Shown: positions 1-7,474 of the stretch, one piece after another
How the letters are laid out: the number at the start of each line of letters is the position of its first letter
Position numbering within the stretch: position 1 is the first letter of the stretch
Assembly (NCBI GenBank): GCA_937928295.1
Contig: CALEYY010000053.1
Coordinates: 1-7,474 of the forward strand
DNA: 7,474 nucleotides
Origin: an uncultured Moraxellaceae bacterium
GTDB lineage: Bacteria; Pseudomonadota; Gammaproteobacteria; Pseudomonadales; Moraxellaceae
Reading direction: 5' to 3'
Notes under the pieces: model-generated
The model's database searches: none
What the model was told of the DNA's origin: nothing
Seen by the model: the letters and a program-made list of their open reading frames with translations, nothing else
Made by a program: the position numbers and the translations under genes

Positions 1-2108
1 TCACCGACAAGACCCACAGCGAGCGCTACAACCGCAAGTGGGACATGCAGTTCGCCCCGAGCATCTGCCAAGGTTGCGCGGCCGGCTGCAACATCAGCCC
101 CGGCGAGCGTTACGGCGAGCTGCGTCGCATCGAGAACCGCTTCAACGGTGCCGTGAACCAGTATTTCCTCTGCGACCGTGGTCGCTTCGGCTATGGCTTT
201 GTGAATCGCGAAGACCGTCCGCGCCAGCCCCTGCAGCGCACTGCCGCTGGCCTTGAAAAGCGTGGCATGGATGCGGCACTGGATGGCATTGCTGCCGCGG
301 TCAAGGCCGCCAAGCGCGCCATCGGCATCGGTTCGCCGCGCGCCAGCCTGGAAGCCAATTTCGCCCTGCGTGAGCTGGTCGGGGCCGACAACTTCTTTGC
401 CGGCGTCAATGCAGCTGACCAAGCGCTCGACCAGCTGGCGGTGAGCATTCTGCAGAGCTACGGCGAACGCGTGCTCGGCATGCGCGATGTCGAAGCCTGC
501 GATGCCGTGTTTGTGCTCGGTGAAGATGTGACGCAGACCTCGGCGCGTCTTGCCCTCGCACTGCGTCAGTCGGTGAAGAATAAGCCGGTGCAGATGAGCG
601 CCGACAAGCGTATTCAGGACTGGAACGCCCTCGGTGTTCGCGACATTGGCCAGCGCGCCTTGTCGCCGCTGTTCATTGCTAGCGTCAGCGCCACCCGTCT
701 CGATGATGTCGCGCTCGCTACCCATCGCGCCGCGCCGGAAGATCTGGCGCGTCTCGGCTTCGCCGTGGCTCATGCCATCGATGCCTCGGCACCTGCCGTC
801 AGCGGTCTCGATGCCGCCACGCAGACACTGGCCAAGGCTATTGCTGCCGACCTGCTGGCGGCGAAAAAGCCGCTGGTGGTATCGGGCGTGGGTGCTGGCG
901 ATGCCGCCGTATTGCAGGCTGCCGCCAACATCACTCAGGCGTTGCTCAAGCGTGAAAAAGACGCCGGCATCGTGCTCGCGTTCAGCGAAGTCAACTCCGT
1001 GGGCAGCACGCTGATCGGCGGCGAATCGCTGGATCAGGCGCTGAGTCTGCTCGCTAGCGGTGGCGCAGACAGCGTCATCGTGCTGGAAAACGACCTCTAC
1101 CGTCGTGCCGATACGGCTGCGGTCGATGCCGCCCTGAGCGCTGCCAGCAGCGTCATCGTGGTGGATCATCAGCAGACCGCAACGACTGACAAGGCTCAGT
1201 GGGTCTTGTCTGCCGCCACCTTCGCCGAAGGCGATGGCACCGTGATCAGCCAGGAAGGCCGCGCCCAGCGCTATTTCCAGGCCTTCGACGCCAGTTATTA
1301 CGACGCCGCCGTGCTGGTCAAGGAATCCTGGCGCTGGCTGCATGCCCTGCGCAGCACCATCACCGGCACGGATGTGGAGTGGACACTGCTCGATGACGCC
1401 GTGGCCGCCACGGCCGCCGGCATCCCGGCACTGTCTGCCATTGGCGCTGCGGCTCCGAATGCCGCCTTCCGCATTCACGGTCTGAAGATCGCCCGCGAAC
1501 CGCGCCGCTACTCGGGTCGCACCTCCATGCGCGCCAATATCTCCGTGCACGAGCCGCGCGCTTCGCAAGATCCGGATTCGGCGCTGGCCTTCTCCATGGA
1601 AGGCTATGCCGGCCCGAACGAGCGTTCGCCCATCGTGCCATTTGCTGCTGCGCCGGGCTGGAACTCGCCCTCGGCCTGGAACAAGTTCCAGGATGAAGTC
1701 GGTGGCAGCCTCAAGGGCGGCGATCAGGGCGTGCGTGTGTTCACGTCGTCCAGCGCAACGGATTATTTCGGCTTCGTGCCGGCTGCCTTCGCCGCTCGTG
1801 CCAATGAGCTGCGTGTACTGCCGATCTACCATCTCTTCGGTAGCGACGAAATGGCTGCCAAGGCGCCGGTCATGGAATCGCGCAACGCCAGCGCCTATGT
1901 CGCGCTGAGTAGCGCCACTGCCGCCCAGCTCACCGTCGGTGCCGATGCCGTTGTGCTGGTTCGCGCCGGTGCTGGCTCCGCCAAGCTGCCGGTTCGTATC
2001 GATGACAGCCTGCCGCTGGGCACCGTCGGCCTGCCGGTTGGTCTGGCCGATCAGCCGCTGGTGGTGCGTCAGGGCTGGGCCACGATTGCCTTGCAGGGAG
2101 GGCTCTGA
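1..2108 (+). CDS. nuoG: NADH-quinone oxidoreductase subunit G, 5'-truncated by window edge
   Basis: This is the C-terminal ~702 residues of NuoG, the largest subunit of the peripheral arm of complex I. The reading frame is open from base 3, so the ATG at 45 is an internal Met, not the start. The E. coli protein is about 908 residues, so roughly 200 N-terminal residues, carrying clusters N1b, N5 and N4, lie upstream. Visible near the start is a C-x2-C-x3-C-x27-C motif (first Cys codon 66-68, fourth 171-173), which is the ligand set of the extra [4Fe-4S] cluster N7 found in E. coli-type NuoG. The remainder is the molybdopterin-oxidoreductase-like fold. In this subunit it binds no molybdenum cofactor and is structural. 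It is rich in Ala and less conserved, except for a block around 1534-1730 ([11 protein letters not shown], then APGWNSP and [10 protein letters not shown]) that matches E. coli closely. It ends 2 bp before nuoH and carries the nuoH ribosome binding site. Confidence 0.97.
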   Translation, partial: TDKTHSERYNRKWDMQFAPSICQGCAAGCNISPGERYGELRRIENRFNGAVNQYFLCDRGRFGYGFVNREDRPRQPLQRTAAGLEKRGMDAALDGIAAAVKAAKRAIGIGSPRASLEANFALRELVGADNFFAGVNAADQALDQLAVSILQSYGERVLGMRDVEACDAVFVLGEDVTQTSARLALALRQSVKNKPVQMSADKRIQDWNALGVRDIGQRALSPLFIASVSATRLDDVALATHRAAPEDLARLGFAVAHAIDASAPAVSGLDAATQTLAKAIAADLLAAKKPLVVSGVGAGDAAVLQAAANITQALLKREKDAGIVLAFSEVNSVGSTLIGGESLDQALSLLASGGADSVIVLENDLYRRADTAAVDAALSAASSVIVVDHQQTATTDKAQWVLSAATFAEGDGTVISQEGRAQRYFQAFDASYYDAAVLVKESWRWLHALRSTITGTDVEWTLLDDAVAATAAGIPALSAIGAAAPNAAFRIHGLKIAREPRRYSGRTSMRANISVHEPRASQDPDSALAFSMEGYAGPNERSPIVPFAAAPGWNSPSAWNKFQDEVGGSLKGGDQGVRVFTSSSATDYFGFVPAAFAARANELRVLPIYHLFGSDEMAAKAPVMESRNASAYVALSSATAAQLTVGADAVVLVRAGAGSAKLPVRIDDSLPLGTVGLPVGLADQPLVVRQGWATIALQGGL
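2097..2102 (+). promoter_or_regulatory. Shine-Dalgarno site of nuoH
   Basis: GGAGGG lies inside the last codons of nuoG, 8 nt before the ATG at 2111 and 14 nt before the next in-frame ATG at 2117. The spacing selects 2111. The nuoG stop codon (2106-2108) sits between this site and the start, an arrangement that favours translational coupling. Confidence 0.75.
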
Positions 2109-2110
2109 TC

Positions 2111-3118
2111 ATGAACATGGCGTGGCTCACACCAGATCTCGTCGAGATCCTTATCGCTGTCATGAAGGCCGTGGTCATTCTGCTGGCCGTGGTGCTCTCG
2201 GGCGCCTTCCTCAGCTTCGTTGAACGCCGCCTGCTGGCGCTCTGGCAGGATCGCTACGGCCCCAACCGTGTCGGCCCGTTCGGCCTGTTCCAGCTCGCCG
2301 CCGACATGCTGAAGATGTTCTTCAAGGAAGACTGGACGCCGCCGTTTGCCGACAAGTTCATCTTCTGGCTGGCACCGGCGATTGCCTTCTCGTCGCTGCT
2401 GGCGGTGATGGCAGTCATCCCCATCACGCCAACCTGGGGTGTGTTCGACCTCAATGTCGGCGTTCTGTTCTTCCTCGCCATGGCCGGCCTGGCCGTCTAC
2501 GCCGTGCTGTTTGCCGGCTGGTCGAGCAACAACAAGTACGCCTTGCTCGGGGCCATGCGCGCCTCGGCGCAGACGCTGTCTTACGAAGTGTTCATGGGCA
2601 TCGCGCTCATGGGCGTGGTGATTCAGGCCGACTCGTTCAGCCTGCGTGACATCGTGCTGGCGCAGCAGGGCATGTGGTTCATCGTGCCGCAGTTCTTTGC
2701 CTTCTGTACCTTCCTGATCGCCGGCATCGCGGTGACGCACCGTCATCCCTTCGACCAGCCGGAAGCCGAGCAGGAACTGGCCGATGGTTATCACATCGAG
2801 TATTCGGGCCTGAAGTGGGGCATGTTCTTCGTCGGTGAGTATGTTGCCGTGGTGGTCATTTCGGCGCTGCTGGCCACGCTCTTCCTCGGCGGCTGGCTGC
2901 CACTGCCGATCCCTTATGTCGAGAACATTCCGCCGTTCTTCTGGTTCGCCGCCAAGACCGGCTTCTTCATCATGATTTTCGTGCTCGTGCGTGGCGCGCT
3001 CATGCGTCCGCGCTATGACCGCGTGATGACTTTCGGCTGGATGGTCTGCCTGCCGTTGTGTCTGCTGAACATGTTGGTGACGGCTGCGGTTGTCCTGCTT
3101 AACGCCCCGGCCGCCTGA
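2111..3118 (+). CDS. nuoH: NADH-quinone oxidoreductase subunit H (membrane, quinone-chamber subunit)
   Basis: NuoH (335 aa; about 325-331 in E. coli and Pseudomonas) anchors the peripheral arm to the inner membrane and forms most of the quinone-binding cavity and the first part of the proton path. About eight hydrophobic helices are seen, roughly at residues 12-35, 83-104, 114-135, 160-174, 190-209, 238-262, 277-296 and 310-331. Family signatures are intact: SFVERRLL (E38), [24 protein letters not shown] (R150), SYEV (E159), and the acidic quinone-side loop [12 protein letters not shown] (D215, E218, E220, E222) followed by HIEYSG (E230). Numbering is two higher than E. coli. The ATG at 2117 would align exactly with the E. 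coli start (MAWLTP against MSWISP), but the Shine-Dalgarno spacing favours 2111. The stretch at residues 261-277, between the sixth and seventh helices, is about eight residues longer than in E. coli, in a naturally variable loop. Confidence 0.98.
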   Translation: MNMAWLTPDLVEILIAVMKAVVILLAVVLSGAFLSFVERRLLALWQDRYGPNRVGPFGLFQLAADMLKMFFKEDWTPPFADKFIFWLAPAIAFSSLLAVMAVIPITPTWGVFDLNVGVLFFLAMAGLAVYAVLFAGWSSNNKYALLGAMRASAQTLSYEVFMGIALMGVVIQADSFSLRDIVLAQQGMWFIVPQFFAFCTFLIAGIAVTHRHPFDQPEAEQELADGYHIEYSGLKWGMFFVGEYVAVVVISALLATLFLGGWLPLPIPYVENIPPFFWFAAKTGFFIMIFVLVRGALMRPRYDRVMTFGWMVCLPLCLLNMLVTAAVVLLNAPAA

Positions 3119-3120
3119 GG
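3117..3120 (+). promoter_or_regulatory. Shine-Dalgarno site of nuoI, overlapping the nuoH stop
   Basis: GAGG overlaps the TGA stop of nuoH (3116-3118) and lies 8 nt before the ATG at 3129. It supports that start over any upstream start in the same frame and suggests ribosomes pass from nuoH to nuoI. Confidence 0.65.
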
Positions 3121-3128
3121 AACTGAAG

Positions 3129-3671
3129 ATGACATTGACTGGAATTATCGTCGGCGCGTTCACCCAGATCCGCAGCATGGTGATGGTGTTCTCGCACGCG
3201 TTCCGCAAGCGCGACACGCTCATGTACCCGGAAGTGCCGATCTATGTGCCGCCGCGCTATCGCGGCCGTATCGTGCTGACTCGCGACCCGGATGGCGAAG
3301 AGCGTTGCGTGGCCTGTAACCTCTGTGCCGTGGCCTGCCCGGTGGGCTGTATCTCGCTGCAGAAAGCCGAAACGGACGATGGCCGCTGGTACCCGGAGTT
3401 CTTCCGCATCAACTTCTCGCGCTGCATCTTCTGCGGCATGTGCGAAGAGGCCTGCCCGACCACGGCCATCCAGCTCACGCCGGATTTCGAAATGGCCGAG
3501 TTCAAGCGTCAGGATCTGGTGTACGAGAAGGAAGATCTGCTGATCTCCGGGCCGGGCAAGAATCCGGATTACAACTTCTACCGTGTTGCCGGCCTGTCCA
3601 TCGCCGGCAAGCCGAAAGGCGCGGCGCAGCATGAAGCCGAGCCGGTCAGCGTCAAGGGTCTGATGCCGTAA
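3129..3671 (+). CDS. nuoI: NADH-quinone oxidoreductase subunit I (2x[4Fe-4S] ferredoxin subunit)
   Basis: NuoI (180 aa, the same length as in E. coli) is the 8Fe ferredoxin-like subunit that passes electrons through clusters N6a and N6b to N2 in NuoB, close to the quinone site. Two ligand sets are complete: C60-x2-C63-x2-C66-x3-C70 followed by PVG, and C99-x2-C102-x2-C105-x3-C109 followed by P. The central part, from [10 protein letters not shown] to [11 protein letters not shown] (about residues 41-140), is nearly identical to E. coli. The N-terminal ~25 residues form an amphipathic stretch ([18 protein letters not shown]) that lies along the membrane in known structures, and this one reads very like Pseudomonas. 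The frame is open upstream into nuoH, with an ATG at 3090. The start at 3129 is chosen because MTL aligns with the E. coli N-terminus and is preceded by GAGG at good spacing. The gap to nuoH is 10 bp. Confidence 0.98.
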   Translation: MTLTGIIVGAFTQIRSMVMVFSHAFRKRDTLMYPEVPIYVPPRYRGRIVLTRDPDGEERCVACNLCAVACPVGCISLQKAETDDGRWYPEFFRINFSRCIFCGMCEEACPTTAIQLTPDFEMAEFKRQDLVYEKEDLLISGPGKNPDYNFYRVAGLSIAGKPKGAAQHEAEPVSVKGLMP

Positions 3672-3687
3672 TCGGCGGATAACAACG

Positions 3688-3707
3688 GCGCTGATTTCGG
3701 TCAGCGC
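3688..3707 (+). promoter_or_regulatory. Stem-loop between nuoI and nuoJ
   Basis: GCGCTGA (3688-3694) and TCAGCGC (3701-3707) are perfect inverted repeats separated by TTTCGG. A U-G pair (3695/3700) can extend the stem, leaving a UUCG tetraloop. There is no following T-run, so it is not an intrinsic terminator. It abuts the ATG at 3708. A possible role in mRNA stability or in setting nuoJ translation is inference only. Confidence 0.5.
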
Positions 3708-3710
3708 ATG

Positions 3711-3720
3711 AAGAGAGTGA
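3711..3720 (+). promoter_or_regulatory. Possible Shine-Dalgarno region for a GTG start of nuoJ
   Basis: AAGAGAGTGA matches 7 of 10 positions of the ideal AAGGAGGTGA, including the GTGA end, and lies 5 nt before the GTG at 3726. No comparable site precedes the ATG at 3708, where the hairpin occupies the ribosome-binding region. Confidence 0.4.
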
Positions 3721-3725
3721 ATGCC

Positions 3726-4223
3726 GTGCTATATGCCTTCTACATTGCTGCTGCTGTTGCCGTGCTGGCCACGCTGCGCGTGATCACGCACACCAACCCG
3801 GTGCATGCGTTGCTCAATCTCATCGTGTCTTTGCTCGCGGTGGCGATGATTTTCTTTGCCCTCGGCGCGCCGTTCGCCGGCATGCTGGAAATCATCGTTT
3901 ACGCCGGTGCCATCATGGTGCTGTTCGTGTTCGTGATCATGATGCTGAACATGGGCGATGCCGCCATCGAGCAGGAAAGGGCCTGGATGACACCGCGCAT
4001 CTGGCTGCTGCCGTCGCTACTGGCCGCTGCGCTGCTGGCGGCACTGGGCTATGTGCTGACCGGCATGGGCCAGCACCCGGCCGGACTGGTCGAGGTATCG
4101 GCAAAGGAGGTCGGCATCGCCTTGTACGGCCCGTATTTGCTGGGCGTCGAGCTGGCGTCGTTCTTGCTGCTCGGTGCCATGGTGGCGGCATACCACCTTG
4201 GTCGTTCGGATGATCAGCCGTAA
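3726..4223 (+). CDS. nuoJ: NADH-quinone oxidoreductase subunit J
   Basis: NuoJ (165 aa from this start; Pseudomonas about 166, E. coli 184 with a longer tail) is a five-helix inner-membrane subunit in the coupling region next to NuoH, A and K. Helices are seen at about residues 2-18, 27-46, 52-75, 91-112 and 134-157. The conserved block [14 protein letters not shown] (17-30) and the third-helix motif [13 protein letters not shown] (55-67, with Y59), the segment known to carry a pi-bulge, are intact. The GTG start at 3726 is chosen because VLYAFYI aligns residue for residue with E. coli MEFAFYI and gives the same numbering, and because an imperfect Shine-Dalgarno precedes it. The alternative is the ATG at 3708, which adds MKRVNA but has a hairpin directly in front of it and no ribosome binding site. 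Where I remember E. coli having E80, this protein has Ala, with Asp at 78. The family assignment is certain; the start is not. Confidence 0.95.
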   Translation: MLYAFYIAAAVAVLATLRVITHTNPVHALLNLIVSLLAVAMIFFALGAPFAGMLEIIVYAGAIMVLFVFVIMMLNMGDAAIEQERAWMTPRIWLLPSLLAAALLAALGYVLTGMGQHPAGLVEVSAKEVGIALYGPYLLGVELASFLLLGAMVAAYHLGRSDDQP

Positions 4224-4259
4224 ATGGCTGCAACAGGTTTTGACGGGATGGAAAGTGTA

Positions 4260-4568
4260 ATGACCGGAATACCCATGGAGCATGGCCTGGCACTCGCCGC
4301 CATCTTGTTCGTGCTTGGCCTGACCGGCTTGCTGGTGCGCCGCAATATCTTGTTCGTGCTCATGTCACTGGAAGTGATGATGAATGCCACGGCGCTGGCT
4401 TTTGTGGTGGCCGGCGCGCGTTGGGGCCAGCCTGATGGCCAAGTGATGTTTATTTTCGTCATCACGCTGGCGGCTGCCGAAGCATCGGTTGGTTTGGCCA
4501 TCGTGCTGCAGCTGTACCGTCGCTTCAAAACCCTCGACATTGATGCTGCCAGTGAGATGCGCGGATGA
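4260..4568 (+). CDS. nuoK: NADH-quinone oxidoreductase subunit K
   Basis: NuoK (102 aa, as in Pseudomonas; E. coli 100) is a three-helix, MrpC-like membrane subunit linking the quinone module to the antiporter-like pumps. Helices lie at about residues 8-26, 30-52 and 62-86. The two membrane glutamates essential for proton pumping in E. coli (E36, E72) are E38 and E74 here, within SLEVMMNA and AAAEASVG. The C-terminus [10 protein letters not shown] is typical. The start at 4260 is chosen because MTGIPMEHG aligns with E. coli MIPLQHG and matches the Pseudomonas length. In-frame ATGs at 4224 (directly after the nuoJ stop) and 4248 would add a non-conserved, non-hydrophobic leader. No strong Shine-Dalgarno is visible; GGGA (4245-4248) and GGAAAG (4250-4255) are the nearest candidates. 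It overlaps nuoL by 4 bp. Confidence 0.97.
   Translation: MTGIPMEHGLALAAILFVLGLTGLLVRRNILFVLMSLEVMMNATALAFVVAGARWGQPDGQVMFIFVITLAAAEASVGLAIVLQLYRRFKTLDIDAASEMRG
4565..4568 (+). promoter_or_regulatory. ATGA stop-start overlap of nuoK and nuoL
   Basis: The nuoL ATG (4565-4567) overlaps the nuoK TGA (4566-4568). Only a weak purine run (GTGAG, 4552-4556) precedes it, so nuoL translation probably depends on ribosomes finishing nuoK. The coupling is inferred from the arrangement. Confidence 0.7.
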
Positions 4569-6415
4569 ACCTGCTCTTTCTGACCTTTGTATTTCCACTG
4601 CTCGGCTACATTCTGCTGTCGCTGTCGCGCGAGCGTATTTCCGAAAATGTCGCGGCGCTGATCGGTGTCGGCTCGCTTGGCCTGTCGGCTGCCACTACCG
4701 CTTGGGTCGGCTACGACTTCCTCACGCACATGCCGGAAGGCGGCGCCTATACGCAGGTGCTCTGGACCTGGCTCGCGGTTGACGGCCTCAATGCCCAGTT
4801 CGCGCTGCGTCTGGACGGTCTGTCGCTGACCATGATGGGTGTCATCACCGGTGTCGGCTTCCTGATCCACATCTTCGCGTCCTGGTACATGCGCGGTGAG
4901 GATGGCTACGAGCGCTTCTTCTCGTACATGAACCTGTTCGTCGCCTCCATGATCTTCCTGGTACTCGGCGACAACCTGCTGTTCCTGTACTTCGGCTGGG
5001 AAGGCGTGGGTCTCTGTTCCTACCTGCTGATCGGCTTCTACTACAGCGATGCCGCCAACGGTCTGGCCGCGCGCAAGGCCTTCATCGTCACCCGTGTCGG
5101 CGATACTTTCCTCGCCATCGGCATGATGATTCTGTTCCGCGAGCTCGGCACGCTGAACATTCAGGAGCTGATGGTGCTGGCGCCGCAACACTTCGCCAGC
5201 GGCTCGTTCTGGATCAACATGGCCACGCTGATGCTGCTCGGCGGCGCCGTTGGTAAATCCGCCCAGTTGCCACTGCAGACTTGGTTGGCCGATGCCATGG
5301 CCGGCCCGACGCCGGTCTCCGCACTCATCCACGCCGCCACCATGGTTACCGCTGGCGTCTACCTGATCGCGCGTACGCACGGCCTCTTCGAGCTGGCACC
5401 GGATGTGCTGGCGCTGGTCGGTGTCATTGGCGCGACCACGCTGGTGCTGTCGGGCTTTGCCGCGCTGGTACAGACCGACATCAAGCGTATCCTTGCCTAC
5501 TCGACCATGAGCCAGATCGGCTACATGTTCCTGGCCCTAGGTGTCAGCGCCTGGTCGGCAGCGATCTTCCACCTGATGACGCATGCCTTCTTCAAGGCGC
5601 TGCTGTTCCTCTCGGCAGGCGCGGTCATCATCGCCGTGCATCACGAGCAGAACATCTTCAAGATGGGCGGTCTGCGCAAGAAGATCCCGTTCGTGTATGC
5701 CTGCTTCCTGATCGGTGGCGGTGCGCTGGCGGCCCTGCCGTTTGTGACCTCTGGCTTCTTCTCGAAAGATGAAATTCTGTTCGAGGCTTATGCCGGTGGG
5801 CACACAAATCTGCTCATGGCGGGCTTGCTGGGCGCGTTCCTGACCTCGATCTACACCTTCCGCCTGATCTTCACCGTGTTCCATGGCGAAGAAAAGACGC
5901 ATGCCCACGAACTCAAGGGCGTGACCTACTGGCTGCCGCTTGCCATTCTGCTGGTGCTGTCGACCGGTGTCGGCGCGCTGATTCAGCAGCCGCTGGCCGA
6001 TGTGCTGCCAGCCATGCCATCAGCGACTGCGGGCGAGCATGGCAAGCATGAGCTGGAGATGGTCTCCGGCGGCATCGCCATCCTCGGCATCATCATTGCG
6101 GCCTTCCTGTTCCTCGGCGAGCGCCGCTTCGTCAACAGCCTGGCCGAGTTCCCGCCGGCGCGTGCCATCAGCAAGCTCTGGTACAACGCTTGGGGCTTCG
6201 ACTGGCTCTATGACCGCGTGTTCGTGAAGCCGTTCATGTTCCTCGTGCACCTGTTGCGTCACGACCCGGCCGATCAGGGCGTGGGTCTGCTGCCGCGCCT
6301 GGCGCGCTTCGGCAATCGCGTGCTGGTGCCGACCGAGAGCGGTCAGATTCGTTGGTATGCCGCGTCGTTTGCGCTGGCCGCCCTGGTCATTCTTTCCATG
6401 CTTGTGTTGGTGTAA
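4565..6415 (+). CDS. nuoL: NADH-quinone oxidoreductase subunit L (antiporter-like proton pump)
   Basis: NuoL (616 aa; E. coli 613) is the distal proton-pumping subunit of the membrane arm, homologous to MrpA-type Na+/H+ antiporters. The proton-antiporter core spans about residues 80-430. It is followed by further helices and the long lateral helix (about 520-590) that runs along the arm, then a last membrane helix (597-616). Key charged residues are all present at E. coli number plus two: E146 (GWEGVG), D180 (RVGD), K231 ([10 protein letters not shown]), H256 (SALIHAATM), H336, H340 and K344 ([14 protein letters not shown]), and K401 (GFFSKDEIL). The core is nearly identical to E. coli around [20 protein letters not shown]. 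The ATG inside the nuoK stop aligns with the E. coli start (MNLL against MNML). The gap to nuoM is 3 bp. The most divergent part is residues 478-500 ([24 protein letters not shown]), an exposed loop. Confidence 0.98.
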   Translation: MNLLFLTFVFPLLGYILLSLSRERISENVAALIGVGSLGLSAATTAWVGYDFLTHMPEGGAYTQVLWTWLAVDGLNAQFALRLDGLSLTMMGVITGVGFLIHIFASWYMRGEDGYERFFSYMNLFVASMIFLVLGDNLLFLYFGWEGVGLCSYLLIGFYYSDAANGLAARKAFIVTRVGDTFLAIGMMILFRELGTLNIQELMVLAPQHFASGSFWINMATLMLLGGAVGKSAQLPLQTWLADAMAGPTPVSALIHAATMVTAGVYLIARTHGLFELAPDVLALVGVIGATTLVLSGFAALVQTDIKRILAYSTMSQIGYMFLALGVSAWSAAIFHLMTHAFFKALLFLSAGAVIIAVHHEQNIFKMGGLRKKIPFVYACFLIGGGALAALPFVTSGFFSKDEILFEAYAGGHTNLLMAGLLGAFLTSIYTFRLIFTVFHGEEKTHAHELKGVTYWLPLAILLVLSTGVGALIQQPLADVLPAMPSATAGEHGKHELEMVSGGIAILGIIIAAFLFLGERRFVNSLAEFPPARAISKLWYNAWGFDWLYDRVFVKPFMFLVHLLRHDPADQGVGLLPRLARFGNRVLVPTESGQIRWYAASFALAALVILSMLVLV

Positions 6416-6418
6416 GCC

Positions 6419-7474
6419 ATGATCACTTTTGACTCGTCCATTCTGCTCTGGCTGCTCCTGATCCCGTTTGCCGGCGGTTTGCTGGCCTGGCAGGCAGAGC
6501 GCCTGAGCCCGAACACGCCGCGCTGGATTGCGCTGGTAACCATGCTCGCCTTCTTCGTGCTGACGGTCATGGTCTGGCTGCAAGGCAACTACCACGGCGA
6601 TGCACTGGCGACAGCTGTCAGCGGTCATCCCGTGTGGCAGCTGGAGTTCCAACGAGACTGGATTCCGCGCTTTGGTATCAGCTTCCATCTCGCGCTGGAC
6701 GGCCTGTCCATGCTCATGCTGCTGCTCACCGGCTTCCTCGGCGTGCTGGCGGTGGCCTGCTCCTGGCGCGAAATCGAAAACCATGTCGGCTTCTTCTACC
6801 TGAACCTGCTGTGGAACTTGGGCGGCGTCATTGGTGTATTTCTGGCAGTTGACCTGTTCCTGTATTTCTTCTTCTGGGAAATGATGCTGGTGCCGATGTT
6901 CTTCCTGATCGCCCTCTGGGGTCACAAGGGAGCCAACGGCCGCAGCCGCATCAGCGCGGCCACCAAGTTCTTCATTTACACCCAGGCCAGCGGTCTGCTG
7001 CTTTTGCTGGCCATCATTGCCCTTGTGCTGGTGCATGCCCAAGCTACGGGCGTGCTGACCTTCGATTACGATGATCTGCTTGCCACCAGCATGGCTCCTG
7101 CCGTTGAGATGGTCATCATGCTCGGCTTCTTTATGGCCTTTGCCGTGAAGCTACCAGTGGTGCCGTTCCACTCCTGGTTGCCCGATGCGCATGCGCAAGC
7201 ACCCACCGCAGGCTCGGTCGATCTCGCCGGTGTACTGCTGAAAACCGCAGGCTATGGCTTGCTGCGCTTCGGCGTGCCGCTGTTCCCTAATGCCTCGGTC
7301 GAGTTCGCACCGATTGCCATGTGGCTGGGCGTCTTCGGTATTTTCTACGGCGCCATCCTTGCCTGTGCACAGACTGACATCAAGCGCCTCATTGCCTACA
7401 CCTCGGTGTCGCACATGGGCTTCGTGCTGGTCGGCATCTACTCCGGCAACATGGTGTCATTGCAGGGTGTGGTC
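6419..7474 (+). CDS. nuoM: NADH-quinone oxidoreductase subunit M, 3'-truncated by window edge
   Basis: These are the first 352 residues of NuoM (E. coli 509), a second antiporter-like proton pump lying between NuoN and NuoL in the membrane arm. The frame is open to the last base. Residues conserved for pumping are present at E. coli number plus ten: E154 (FFFWEMMLVP), K244 (FAVKLPVVP), K275 (LLKTAGYG) and H332 (TSVSHMGFV). The motif WLPDAHAQAPTAGSVDLAG (253-271) marks it as NuoM rather than NuoN or NuoL. The ten extra residues lie before the first functional helix: a slightly longer N-terminus (MITFDSSILLW against MLLPW) and a longer loop around 56-80. The ATG at 6419 follows the nuoL TAA by 3 bp, with only a weak GGTG/TAAG purine stretch before it, so translation may be coupled to nuoL. 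Confidence 0.97.
   Translation, partial: MITFDSSILLWLLLIPFAGGLLAWQAERLSPNTPRWIALVTMLAFFVLTVMVWLQGNYHGDALATAVSGHPVWQLEFQRDWIPRFGISFHLALDGLSMLMLLLTGFLGVLAVACSWREIENHVGFFYLNLLWNLGGVIGVFLAVDLFLYFFFWEMMLVPMFFLIALWGHKGANGRSRISAATKFFIYTQASGLLLLLAIIALVLVHAQATGVLTFDYDDLLATSMAPAVEMVIMLGFFMAFAVKLPVVPFHSWLPDAHAQAPTAGSVDLAGVLLKTAGYGLLRFGVPLFPNASVEFAPIAMWLGVFGIFYGAILACAQTDIKRLIAYTSVSHMGFVLVGIYSGNMVSLQGVV

Larger units (their letters stand above)
1..7474 (+). other. nuo operon segment (nuoG'-H-I-J-K-L-M'), respiratory complex I
   Basis: Seven consecutive same-strand reading frames correspond in order to NuoG, H, I, J, K, L and M of E. coli-type NADH:quinone oxidoreductase. Junctions are short or overlapping and I see no internal promoter or rho-independent terminator, so the genes are probably one transcript. 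The order implies nuoA-F (with B, CD, E, F) upstream and nuoN downstream, both outside the window. Closest resemblance, judged from remembered family sequences, is to Pseudomonadales. No frameshift or internal stop is seen in any of the seven genes. Confidence 0.97.

Noticed and set aside
45..47. ATG at 45 as the start of a 687-residue gene
   Set aside because: The frame continues upstream to the window edge with NuoG-like sequence ([14 protein letters not shown]), so this Met is internal to nuoG.
634..1014. Plus-strand alternative-frame open stretch within nuoG
   Set aside because: It is rich in Arg, Pro, Ser and Trp, the usual out-of-frame reading of GC-rich coding sequence, and lies inside the well-supported nuoG frame.
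2069..3223. Long minus-strand open frame (384 codons) opposite nuoH
   Set aside because: It lies in codon register with nuoH. Antisense reading of CTG, GTG and TTC gives Gln, His and Glu, which explains its Q/H/E/R-rich composition, and the rarity of TTA, CTA and TCA codons explains the lack of stops. No plausible fold or ribosome binding site is seen.
3099..3632. Minus-strand open frame (177 codons) opposite nuoI
   Set aside because: It is an in-register mirror of a highly conserved plus-strand gene; the composition reflects nuoI codons.
3688..3707. Intrinsic terminator between nuoI and nuoJ
   Set aside because: The stem is short and is followed by ATGAAGAG rather than a run of T, so it does not meet the pattern of a rho-independent terminator.
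4214..5380. Long minus-strand open frame (388 codons) opposite nuoK and nuoL
   Set aside because: It is in register with nuoL and has the same hydrophilic antisense composition, an expected by-product of GC-rich membrane-protein genes.
6020..7042. Long minus-strand open frame (340 codons) opposite the nuoL-nuoM junction
   Set aside because: It is in register with both nuoL and nuoM (which share a frame), is rich in Q, H and E, and crosses a well-supported gene boundary with no independent coding evidence.

Overview
This window is an uninterrupted piece of a bacterial nuo operon, which encodes proton-pumping NADH:quinone oxidoreductase (respiratory complex I). All genes are on the plus strand, in the order nuoG (5' end missing), nuoH, nuoI, nuoJ, nuoK, nuoL, nuoM (3' end missing). 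No other genes, mobile elements, RNA genes, CRISPR arrays or terminators are supported, and no gap between genes exceeds about 55 bases.

The organism is most likely a gammaproteobacterium with moderately high GC (roughly 60 percent by eye, with strong G/C third-position preference). The gene order and the long NuoG with a fourth Fe-S site (N7) are of the E. coli/Pseudomonas type. As remembered, the proteins look closest to Pseudomonadales versions: NuoI has a near-Pseudomonas N-terminal third, NuoK is 102 residues ending in SEMRG, and NuoJ is about 165 residues. The genus cannot be fixed from this window.

Layout: 1-2108 holds the last ~700 residues of NuoG, the large peripheral-arm subunit. 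2111-3118 is NuoH, the membrane anchor that forms the quinone chamber. 3129-3671 is NuoI, the two-[4Fe-4S] ferredoxin that carries electrons to the last cluster, N2. 3726-4223 (or from 3708) is NuoJ and 4260-4568 is NuoK, small membrane subunits of the coupling region. 4565-6415 is NuoL and 6419-7474 the start of NuoM, the antiporter-like proton pumps. Electrons pass from NADH through the NuoG and NuoI clusters to quinone at the NuoH interface. The energy released drives proton transfer along the charged residues of NuoH, J, K, M and L. Every key charged residue checked in H, K, L and M is present, so the complex looks functional.

Junctions are tight: 2 bp G/H, 10 bp H/I, 4-bp ATGA overlap K/L, 3 bp L/M. 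The exceptions are I/J and J/K, where start sites are debatable. A 7-bp perfect hairpin lies between nuoI and nuoJ, right before the only upstream ATG of nuoJ. It is the one non-coding structure worth a second look. Overall this is ordinary housekeeping sequence and I found no undescribed system in it.
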